A stretch of 8,433 nt of DNA, from positions 1-8,433 of the forward strand of contig CAMOIZ010000042.1 in NCBI GenBank assembly GCA_946616385.1, given 5' to 3'. Each line of letters begins with the position of its first letter. The first letter of the stretch is position 1. A program made the position numbers and the translations under genes. A model generated the notes under the pieces. That model had not been told where the DNA came from. It saw only the letters and a list, made by a program, of their open reading frames with translations, and made no database searches. This document shows, one piece after another, positions 1 to 5,643 of the stretch. The stretch comes from an uncultured Bacteroidales bacterium (GTDB taxonomy: Bacteria; Bacteroidota; Bacteroidia; Bacteroidales; UBA932).

Positions 1-710
1 CCGTTCTTGTACCAGGAATAGAGGTTGAAGCGGGGTTCGCTCTCCCCTTCCCTGCGCGGAGAGCACTCCAGCAGGCGGTAGAATAGCTTGGCCATCGATT
101 TCTGGGTAGTGGCCTTGAGGATGTATACCCCGCGGGTGAAGCCTTCGAACTTGTAGAGAGTGGCGTCCTGCACGCGCTCGAGTTCGCCGGTGGCGCTGTC
201 CAGGGCCTTGTCGGCCGCCAGTTCAAGAGGCAGGATCCCCCTCGGGCAGGCCTGGAAATGCAGGTGGTCCGGGGCGGACGCGCCGCTCATCGGGCCGTTG
301 TAGAACACCGTGAAGTCCTGATACATCTTCGTAAAGAGCAGCATGTCCGGGAAATGATGCCAGATGGTCTGGGGCAGATGCTGGTCGCGCACGACTACAA
401 GATGGCTGCGGAATATGGGATAGGGATTCACCTGCACGTTGTAGCTGCGGTGTTTCTTGCCCTCATACTTCACGTGAAACTGCTCTTTGGGCCTGTTTGC
501 CGGGCAGAGGAAACAGGGGCGCGCGGCAATCGACCTTTCGTCGACCTCGGCGGTCGATGAGATGATGCGGCATGGATTCATCTGCAATGTGACCTTGAGG
601 CCACCGACATCCATGTACCTGTATTCCGCATTCTTCAATGAACGGAAATTAGCTGCCGCCAAGGGCCATACCGAAAGCTGATCCTTTATGAATTTGTGAA
701 TGTCTACCAT
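1..710 (-). CDS. HIT/GalT-fold nucleotidyltransferase or phosphorylase-like protein (DUF4922-like), 3' end outside the window
   Basis: Not listed as a closed reading frame because its stop lies beyond the left edge; 236 codons are visible from the ATG at 710-708. Seen: a possible zinc pair C66-F-L-C69, the stretch NPYPIFRSHLVVV (residues 95-107) that resembles the HIT/GalT core strand, and the motif DHLHFQA (148-154), giving H149-x-H151-x-Q153. Known: HxHxQ is the catalytic motif of GalT and of GDP-L-galactose phosphorylase (VTC2), where the second His is the nucleophile; the local context GASxxxHLHFQA is close to the VTC2 form. Bacteroidota proteins of this kind are usually labelled DUF4922. 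Inferred: a cytoplasmic enzyme that transfers or phosphorolyses a nucleotide (sugar); the substrate is unknown. There is no signal peptide. It starts 1 nt after the Nudix stop (TAA-t-ATG), so translation is probably coupled. The DUF4922 name is from memory; the fold is the firmer claim. Confidence 0.72.
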   Translation of the reverse strand, partial: MVDIHKFIKDQLSVWPLAAANFRSLKNAEYRYMDVGGLKVTLQMNPCRIISSTAEVDERSIAARPCFLCPANRPKEQFHVKYEGKKHRSYNVQVNPYPIFRSHLVVVRDQHLPQTIWHHFPDMLLFTKMYQDFTVFYNGPMSGASAPDHLHFQACPRGILPLELAADKALDSATGELERVQDATLYKFEGFTRGVYILKATTQKSMAKLFYRLLECSPRREGESEPRFNLYSWYKN

Positions 711-711
711 A

Positions 712-1281
712 TTAGAGTAAGGCGAAAAGCCTGTCTTTTATTTCTCTGAATTCGTGTTCGAACTGAGGGGTGAGCAAGCCGCCACCGAAGGCTGCCTCCA
801 CTTCTTTTCTGGTCCACCAGCGGCCTTCTTCCACTTCGTCGTTGTCGGGAGTGATCTCCCTGTCGGTCACGGTAGCGAAGATGTTCACCATCTCCGACTC
901 GTCCGGCGTGCGCCAGATGTAGTCGCCGAGGAAAGTCGGGTTGAAATCGACGAACGCCAGTTCCTCCCCCGCTTCGCGGATCAGGGCTTCCATCACGGTC
1001 TCGCCGTAGGTCACATGGCCTCCCACCGCGGTGTCCCAGCGCCCAGGATAAAGTTCCTTGATGCCGGAGCGTTTCTGAAGGTAAATATTGTCGTAGGGGT
1101 CGATAATATGCAGATGGACTACCGGATGAAGCAGGTCCGGCCGGCTATGGCAGGCCTTGCGCGTGCTGCGTCCGATCACCAGTCCGCCGGCCTCGATCAC
1201 TGGAAGTATTTCGGTGTTGCCCCTGGCCGATTTGACCGCCATAAGAGGCGCAGGTTCAATTGGATAGAGGAGTTCGGACAT
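712..1281 (-). CDS. Nudix hydrolase (YfcD/IDI-like)
   Basis: A 189-residue cytoplasmic protein. The Nudix box GX5EX7REUXEEXGU is visible at residues 88-110: G88, E94, then R102-E103 and E106-E107, which coordinate the Mg2+ used to hydrolyse a nucleoside diphosphate linked to another moiety. The G of the final GU pair is A109. The region before the box, with LLHPVVHLHIID (50-61), YLQKRS (67-72) and YPGRWDTAVGGH (78-89), is typical of the YfcD/isopentenyl-diphosphate-isomerase-like branch. The IDI active-site Cys context is not evident here, so a hydrolase is more likely than an isomerase. The N-terminal 45 residues form the extra strand region common in this branch. It lies 3 nt after the HU-like gene and 1 nt before the HIT/GalT-like gene, in the middle of a three-gene operon. 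The substrate cannot be read from the sequence. Confidence 0.9.
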   Translation of the reverse strand: MSELLYPIEPAPLMAVKSARGNTEILPVIEAGGLVIGRSTRKACHSRPDLLHPVVHLHIIDPYDNIYLQKRSGIKELYPGRWDTAVGGHVTYGETVMEALIREAGEELAFVDFNPTFLGDYIWRTPDESEMVNIFATVTDREITPDNDEVEEGRWWTRKEVEAAFGGGLLTPQFEHEFREIKDRLFALL

Positions 1282-1284
1282 GTT

Positions 1285-2121
1285 CTACTGATAATTTATT
1301 ATCCGGAGTTCCTCGGGTGTGTAAAGAATGGAGTCGATGAAGTCGGGGGCGGCTTGCGCAAGGATTACGAAGGCTGCGAGGAGCACGGCGGCTACCCCGA
1401 TGATTACGAGCAGGGTCAGCAGCGTCGCTTTCAGCCACTTCGGTAGACTGCGCTTCTTACGGATACGCGCAGAGGCCGGCGCAGGAGCGGGCTCGGGGAC
1501 GGGCTCTGGTTCGGGGGTTGTCTCCGGTGCGGGGGCGGGTTCTACTATTTCAAGGAGTGGCGCCTCTTCCACCGGCGCTATCGTATCTTCCGCCGGAAGG
1601 ACATCCGCCGGAATCACCCCTGCAGGCACCTCCTCGACGGGAGCCTCCACCAGATTGACCAGTTCCTCAACCTTGGCCTGGACCTCCCTGCCGGGCTCAG
1701 TATGATTCTTCAGCGAAACCGAAGGCAGGCCGAAAGCATCGGGAAAAATGTCGAGATCCTCGTCGGTAATGAAGAAAAAATTGTTCTGGCGGGTGGAACG
1801 CAGACGACCGAGGCCTGGAAACACCACCACCTTGTTGTCGACGAGTCCCTTCTTTGTTTCTTCCAGAAAATGCTGGAGTATGGCCTTGGACTGATCGTAA
1901 TCGATGGCGTTGCTCTCACTGTAAAGCCTTACGAGAGAATCGTCCTCGGATCGGCTCGGGAGAAACGTAACTCGCTTATACGGAGGGTTTATCGTATATC
2001 CTTTATCGGAAAAACTGGCAGGGACCATCTCGGCCATGAAGGTGCCAAGCCCCGGAAGGCCCACCTCGTCATGGTCGAGCAAAAGCTCGCCGATCATCTT
2101 CGATAAAAGTGCGATATCCAT
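1285..2121 (-). CDS. Membrane-anchored protein with two CCDC81-type HU-like domains
   Basis: A 278-residue protein. Residues 1-55 and about 60-132 look like the paired bacterial HU-CCDC81 domains: each carries a glycine/proline turn (GLPGLGTF at 21-28, VFPGLGRL at 100-107) like the PGFG turn of this family. Residues 160-217 are a Pro/Glu/Ala-rich linker. A basic patch (RIRKKR, 219-224) precedes one hydrophobic helix at 231-256, followed by a 22-residue tail. The positive-inside rule places the HU-like part in the cytoplasm and the tail in the periplasm. Relatives I recall carry a periplasmic SPOR (peptidoglycan-binding) domain after the helix; none is present here. Whether these domains bind DNA in bacteria is not settled to my knowledge. 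The start is supported by the family-like N-terminus and by a -7 box just upstream. It is the first gene of the leftward operon and is divergent from tRNA-Asn. Confidence 0.82.
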   Translation of the reverse strand: MDIALLSKMIGELLLDHDEVGLPGLGTFMAEMVPASFSDKGYTINPPYKRVTFLPSRSEDDSLVRLYSESNAIDYDQSKAILQHFLEETKKGLVDNKVVVFPGLGRLRSTRQNNFFFITDEDLDIFPDAFGLPSVSLKNHTEPGREVQAKVEELVNLVEAPVEEVPAGVIPADVLPAEDTIAPVEEAPLLEIVEPAPAPETTPEPEPVPEPAPAPASARIRKKRSLPKWLKATLLTLLVIIGVAAVLLAAFVILAQAAPDFIDSILYTPEELRIINYQ

Positions 2122-2129
2122 TGATTTGA

Positions 2130-2157
2130 CAAATATACATAAAAAACACTGATCAAA
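2130..2157 (-). promoter_or_regulatory. Candidate Bacteroidota promoter of the leftward HU-like operon
   Basis: On the minus strand TATATTTG (2137-2130) matches the -7 consensus TAnnTTTG. A TTTG at 2157-2154 could be the -33 element, but the spacer is 16 nt, shorter than the usual 19-21, so the -33 call is weak. Only 8 nt separate the -7 box from the ATG at 2121, implying a very short or absent 5' leader. The surrounding 2141-2176 is strongly A/T-rich. Confidence 0.55.
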
Positions 2158-2172
2158 AAAATGAAAAAAATT

Positions 2173-2203
2173 TTTGCACTCTTAACTTTTTATACTACCT
2201 TTG
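2173..2203 (+). promoter_or_regulatory. Bacteroidota sigma-ABfr-type promoter of tRNA-Asn
   Basis: TTTG at 2173-2176 and TACCTTTG at 2196-2203 match the -33 and -7 consensus (TTTG, TAnnTTTG) with a spacer of exactly 19 nt. The tRNA begins 14 nt downstream, leaving a short 5' precursor for RNase P. This is the best promoter in the window and a good marker of the phylum. Confidence 0.85.
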
Positions 2204-2216
2204 CAGTCCACAAAAT

Positions 2217-2290
2217 TCCTCCTTAGCTCAGTTGGTTAGAGCACCTGACTGTTAATCAGGGGGTCCTGGGTTCAAGTCCCCGAGGGGGAG
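2217..2290 (+). tRNA. tRNA-Asn, anticodon GTT
   Basis: A 74-nt cloverleaf is visible. The acceptor stem 2217-2223 pairs with 2283-2289 (7 bp, one U-G at 2220/2286), with discriminator G2290. The D arm is 2226-2242 (GCTC/GAGC). The anticodon stem 2244-2248/2256-2260 (CCTGA/TCAGG) holds loop CTGTTAA with anticodon GTT at 2251-2253. The variable region is 2261-2265. The T arm is 2266-2270/2278-2282 around TTCAAGT. CCA is not encoded (2291-2293 read CAA), so it must be added after transcription. One T-stem position, T2267 against C2281, does not pair. It is transcribed from its own promoter and ends at an adjacent hairpin, so it appears to be a single-gene unit. Confidence 0.95.
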
Positions 2291-2291
2291 C

Positions 2292-2328
2292 AAGTCCGGC
2301 AGCCGCAAGGTCGCCGGACTTTTTCTTT
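2292..2328 (+). terminator. Rho-independent terminator after tRNA-Asn
   Basis: AGTCCGGC (2293-2300) pairs perfectly with GCCGGACT (2313-2320), and A2292 can pair with T2321. The inner part can extend through C2303-C2304/G2309-G2310 closed by a GCAA (GNRA) tetraloop. The run TTTTTCTTT (2320-2328) follows directly. Orientation fits the tRNA only; there is no matching T-run for the minus strand. Confidence 0.9.
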
Positions 2329-2354
2329 GTACGCCACTTTCCGGAGGTATTGTT

Positions 2355-2362
2355 TATCTTTG
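2355..2362 (+). promoter_or_regulatory. Candidate -7 box of the DUF3298-like lipoprotein gene
   Basis: TATCTTTG matches TAnnTTTG. It ends 4 nt before the ATG at 2367, so transcription would begin at or next to the start codon. No convincing TTTG is found 19-21 nt upstream; the nearest (2326-2329, in the terminator tail) is 25 nt away. The box lies after the tRNA terminator, so the lipoprotein gene needs its own promoter, and this is the only candidate. Confidence 0.6.
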
Positions 2363-2366
2363 CATC

Positions 2367-3236
2367 ATGAAATCGAAAATCTTCAATGTTCTTGGCGGCA
2401 TAAGCGTCAAAACAGCCGCGGCCGTATGCATGATTGCCGCAGCGGCCTGCAACAACCAGGGCAAGTCTTTCAAGACCGAAACATTCACTGCAAGCGATAC
2501 GACATCACGCACTTCCTTCACCATGAAGGCGGAACTTCCAGCCGGTAAGGACGCGGCTTCCGCGAACATCCGCAAGGAACTCGTCGGCGTAATGGATTCC
2601 CAACTGGCCTTCATCTGCTCCTACGAGGGAGACCGGGTGTTCCCCGCATTCGAAGGCGAGGGCAGCAACGAGGCCATCTTCAATTACTATAAGGAGAATG
2701 CGGCAAAGCAGCTCAGGGACCTTGCAGGAGAGGATGCAGCTGAAAGGGCGGAGTACTTCGATGGAGAAATCCCGGGCTGGGAGTATGACTTCAGTCTTAC
2801 CAAGACAGCGGACACCCTCGGCTACATCGTATTCCAGAATCTGGACTACATCTACACCGGAGGGGCCCACGGAGGAATGACGGGCCAAGGCAGCATGACT
2901 TTCGACCGCGAGAGCGGGGAACGCATAAAAATCCTCAAAGACGACGTCGCCGATGCAATGCAGCCTCTGCTGGTGAAAGGTCTGATATCCTATTTCGGAG
3001 AATACGACGTGCAGATGACGGAAGATAATCTGATGGAGCACCTGATGCTTTGGGAAAGCACGCAGATTCCCCTTCCGGGCTGGGATCCCTGCCCTTCGGC
3101 AGACGGTCTGGTGTTCACATACCAGCAGTACGAAATCGCCAGCTACGCCGACGGCATGCCGTCTTTCACAGTGCCCTACGAAGAAATACGCCCCTTCCTG
3201 TCGGAAGAGGCGCTGAAGGTTCTGCATATACGGTAG
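2367..3236 (+). CDS. Lipoprotein with a DUF3298/RsiV-like domain
   Basis: A 289-residue protein. A lipoprotein signal peptide is visible: K2 and K4, a hydrophobic stretch at 16-27 and a lipobox-like AAA-C28 followed by NNQ. The mature part matches the DUF4163/DUF3298 arrangement: an N-terminal alpha/beta region (about 35-160), then YTGGAHGG (163-170), the hallmark turn of DUF3298, and the closing segment GLVFTYQQYEIASYADG (247-263) leading to FTVPYEEIRPFL (267-278). Known: this fold occurs in the extracytoplasmic part of RsiV, a lysozyme-binding anti-sigma factor, and in many secreted proteins of unknown role. Here there is no anti-sigma domain, transmembrane helix or neighbouring sigma factor, so an anti-sigma role is not supported. 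No acidic surface-export signal follows C28, so periplasmic location is more likely than the cell surface. It appears monocistronic. Confidence 0.85.
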   Translation: MKSKIFNVLGGISVKTAAAVCMIAAAACNNQGKSFKTETFTASDTTSRTSFTMKAELPAGKDAASANIRKELVGVMDSQLAFICSYEGDRVFPAFEGEGSNEAIFNYYKENAAKQLRDLAGEDAAERAEYFDGEIPGWEYDFSLTKTADTLGYIVFQNLDYIYTGGAHGGMTGQGSMTFDRESGERIKILKDDVADAMQPLLVKGLISYFGEYDVQMTEDNLMEHLMLWESTQIPLPGWDPCPSADGLVFTYQQYEIASYADGMPSFTVPYEEIRPFLSEEALKVLHIR

Positions 3237-3238
3237 AG

Positions 3239-5635
3239 CTATTTCCTGGGCCTGAATATCCCGAAACAGCTTTCAAGTTCCTTCTGCCCTGCTGCGTCCA
3301 GTGCGGGATTTCCTTCCTTTGCGAGATTGAAGGCTCTGTAGGACCAGTTTCCCCACCACGAAGCATCCACCACCACTATGCCTTCCTTCACGTTTGCCGG
3401 GCGAAGTGAGCCTGATGTCTTCGATGTCAGGGAAGTCCAAGCTTCAGGCCGATACTGGTAACCGGGCTTGAGCACCAGCACCGAACCGGCAGGAATCTGA
3501 TGCTTTCCAAAGATCTGGGTAGCAGTGAATTGAACCAGGTTGGACGCAGTGCTGCCGGACTCCGACCACACCAAAGACGAACCTGATCCGGAATTGTAAT
3601 AGGAATCGTGCGTCAGATACAGGGGGACCTGCTCGTAGTCATCCAGACTGTATCCCGCAGCCGTAAACATGGCCTTTATCTCATCGGAAGGGAGGAAGGG
3701 GTCGGCAAGAGGAATTGACGCCCGGGTGACCTCGTAAGGTTTTGCGTACGCATTCTCCACCGCCTCTTTTATCATCGCCAGATGATTGGCTGAATAATAG
3801 TAGTCCGGTTTGTATTTTATGCCGGATATGCTCTTTCCGGTAATCTGCCGCGCCCACATCAGAGCGGTGAGCAGGCGCCCGGTATTATAGCTCATGTGGT
3901 AGCCGTCGCGGGTGACCGTATCGCCAAGATAGCTGGTGCGCAAATTCTGCACCGCAGTTCCGCAAGGGATGGTGAAAGCGAAATCTCCGCGCGGCAGCAC
4001 CTTGGTTTTCACAGAATTGACAATCGCATTGTACATGCTCATCTGATCCCGACCATAGTTCAGGAAGTCCTGATGGGAGGAATTTTCCTGATATGCCCAG
4101 GTCATGTGCCACATGCGTTTGGCATTCGGGCAGTACTGCTTCACTGCCTTCATTATGGTGGAGAGATACGGGTCATAGCTTTCCGGCTTGCCGGAAAGGC
4201 CGCTAGCCTGCTGCACGCTTACGTAATCCCATTCGCGGCTTTTCATCGCGGTGACCGACGAATAGTTGTCGGTACTGCTCCAGCTGCCGCCGGAAGTGGT
4301 GCGGAACTGGTAGGCCCCATTTCCTGATTCCACGTTGGCGGCATGAGTCTGCAATGTGCATCCGCCTATGTAGAGATTGCCGAGGAAAACATCGGTGTAG
4401 CCCATTTCCTTGAGGATCAGCCCCAGATATTCCATGGCATCCCAGGAGAAGCTGTTTCCTATCGCGAGGATATACAGCGACCCGGTAGATTTCTGGCTTA
4501 CGGTGAAAGAAGCCTTGTTTCCGAAGAACATGTCCGAAATGCTTACCTTGTCGCTTCTGGCCGCGCTCCCGTTGTTCTTCGATACGGAGAAGGTGTATTC
4601 ACCTTCCGCGGTATCGCAGGTAATCCAGGATGGCATGCTCAGTTTCAGTTCCAGATTGGTCTCTACCTTGAACTTGAAACTGCCTCCGTTTGCAGGGACT
4701 CTCTGATCGGACACTTCCACATTGAAAACAGGGGTTACGCCTCTTTGTGAAACATTGATTTCGGCACTGCGACTCCCCGCAGAAACGGTCAGGACGCAAT
4801 TGCGGGGATATGGCGAGGCGTTGGGCAGCACCGACAGGATGCCGTCGTACGAAATCCACGACCCGGCCTCTTCCGGAACGGAGATCTCATAATCCAGATT
4901 GCTTTCAATCTCAAGCTCTGCTGTGCCCCCGTCGCTGCCAAATGTATAGTCCGTCTTGCTTATCCGAAAAACGCTGTCCGCCGCTGCCTGCTCCACTCTC
5001 ACAGTGTCGCAGAATCCCTCTGCCACGACATAGAGCTCTCCGCGGCGGGATACGGTTTCGAGGTTTTCGGAAACGCTTACGGAGAAAGACGAAGCGCTCA
5101 AGCCCTTTGTCTCCTCCACGGTAGTCATCCACCCGGCGGCACTCTCCTGCACATTCACCACGTAGTCGATATTGGAAAGCACTTCTACCTCAAATGTTCC
5201 TCCCGCAGCTTCCACCCGTACGGTATCGGCGGTCACCTGCATTTCGAGCCGCTGCCGCTGGCAGACAAGTACGGAATCCCTGACCCCGCGGGATTCCACG
5301 AAAACCTTGCACTCCCTCTGGTCGTAGACGTCGTTTTCTTTTACCTGCAGATCGATTCTGTTCTGGCCGGCTTCGCCCGACTCAACGCTCAAGACGACCC
5401 AGTTCCCGGATGAGGAGGCCACCCAGGGATGGGCGGTCTCAAACGACAATGTCAGGGTTTCTCCTTCCTGCGGCACATCGAAGGACTTGTCGCCTGCAAT
5501 CTTCACAAACGGCTCCGGCTCAGGAATCACTACAGGTTCCGTGGGCGAGACCGGCTCCGGCGGCGTGACCGGTTCCGGGGATCCGCCGCATGCAGCACAG
5601 CATAGCGCAGCCATGAGGAGGATGCACTTTTTCAT
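3239..5635 (-). CDS. Lipoprotein with four BACON-like domains and a DUF4886 SGNH hydrolase domain
   Basis: A 798-residue protein. The lipoprotein signal (KK at 2-3, hydrophobic core, C16) is followed by a PEPV-type Pro/Glu linker (20-43). Four Ig-like BACON-type repeats occupy about 44-128, 131-217, 221-298 and 303-381; repeats 2-4 show the (S/T)N strand followed by W-(M/I) (e.g. TNLELKLSMPSWI, 326-338). DUF4886, of the SGNH/GDSL superfamily, starts near 386: AIGNSFSWDA with nucleophile S395, GNLYIGGC (419-426), and the C-terminal catalytic pair D577/H580 in RDGYHMS. Residues about 640-798 form a further region I cannot assign. Known: BACON domains are frequent in Bacteroidota glycan-degradation proteins; SGNH enzymes often remove acetyl groups from polysaccharides. 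Inferred: an outer-membrane-associated carbohydrate esterase. It follows the epimerase gene by 8 nt and is the last gene of the operon. Confidence 0.88.
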   Translation of the reverse strand: MKKCILLMAALCCAACGGSPEPVTPPEPVSPTEPVVIPEPEPFVKIAGDKSFDVPQEGETLTLSFETAHPWVASSSGNWVVLSVESGEAGQNRIDLQVKENDVYDQRECKVFVESRGVRDSVLVCQRQRLEMQVTADTVRVEAAGGTFEVEVLSNIDYVVNVQESAAGWMTTVEETKGLSASSFSVSVSENLETVSRRGELYVVAEGFCDTVRVEQAAADSVFRISKTDYTFGSDGGTAELEIESNLDYEISVPEEAGSWISYDGILSVLPNASPYPRNCVLTVSAGSRSAEINVSQRGVTPVFNVEVSDQRVPANGGSFKFKVETNLELKLSMPSWITCDTAEGEYTFSVSKNNGSAARSDKVSISDMFFGNKASFTVSQKSTGSLYILAIGNSFSWDAMEYLGLILKEMGYTDVFLGNLYIGGCTLQTHAANVESGNGAYQFRTTSGGSWSSTDNYSSVTAMKSREWDYVSVQQASGLSGKPESYDPYLSTIMKAVKQYCPNAKRMWHMTWAYQENSSHQDFLNYGRDQMSMYNAIVNSVKTKVLPRGDFAFTIPCGTAVQNLRTSYLGDTVTRDGYHMSYNTGRLLTALMWARQITGKSISGIKYKPDYYYSANHLAMIKEAVENAYAKPYEVTRASIPLADPFLPSDEIKAMFTAAGYSLDDYEQVPLYLTHDSYYNSGSGSSLVWSESGSTASNLVQFTATQIFGKHQIPAGSVLVLKPGYQYRPEAWTSLTSKTSGSLRPANVKEGIVVVDASWWGNWSYRAFNLAKEGNPALDAAGQKELESCFGIFRPRK
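5525..5578 (-). repeat. 18-bp tandem repeat coding the PEPV linker
   Basis: Three consecutive 18-nt units encode PEPVTP, PEPVSP and TEPVVI (residues 20-37 of the BACON protein). Units 1 and 2 agree at 15 of 18 bases and unit 3 is more diverged. The repeat lies between the lipid-anchor Cys and the first BACON domain and probably acts as a stiff spacer away from the membrane. Confidence 0.7.
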
Positions 5636-5643
5636 AGGAGGTA

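Noticed and set aside
754..1446. A 230-codon open frame on the plus strand.
   Set aside because: It lies opposite the Nudix gene and the end of the HU-like gene, both with clear domain matches; it has no recognisable domain and is a GC-rich antisense shadow.
1471..1644. GC-rich low-complexity stretch that could be read as a DNA repeat array.
   Set aside because: It is explained by the Pro/Glu/Ala linker of the HU-like protein; there is no regular unit or spacer structure.
2343..2347. GGAGG upstream of the DUF3298-like lipoprotein gene as a Shine-Dalgarno site.
   Set aside because: It is about 19 nt from the ATG, too far, and lies upstream of the -7 box, so it would not be in the transcript.
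2505..3227. A 240-codon minus-strand open frame opposite the DUF3298-like gene, and a 245-codon plus-strand one at 7007-7744 opposite the M23 gene.
   Set aside because: No domain, signal or start context; the opposite strands encode well-supported proteins.
2367..3236. An anti-sigma (RsiV) role for the DUF3298-like lipoprotein.
   Set aside because: No cytoplasmic anti-sigma domain, no transmembrane helix and no sigma factor gene beside it; only the extracytoplasmic fold is shared.
5636..5641. CCTCC immediately before the ATG of the BACON gene on the minus strand, looking like a ribosome-binding motif.
   Set aside because: It is the anti-Shine-Dalgarno sense, not a site that pairs with 16S rRNA, and is probably chance.
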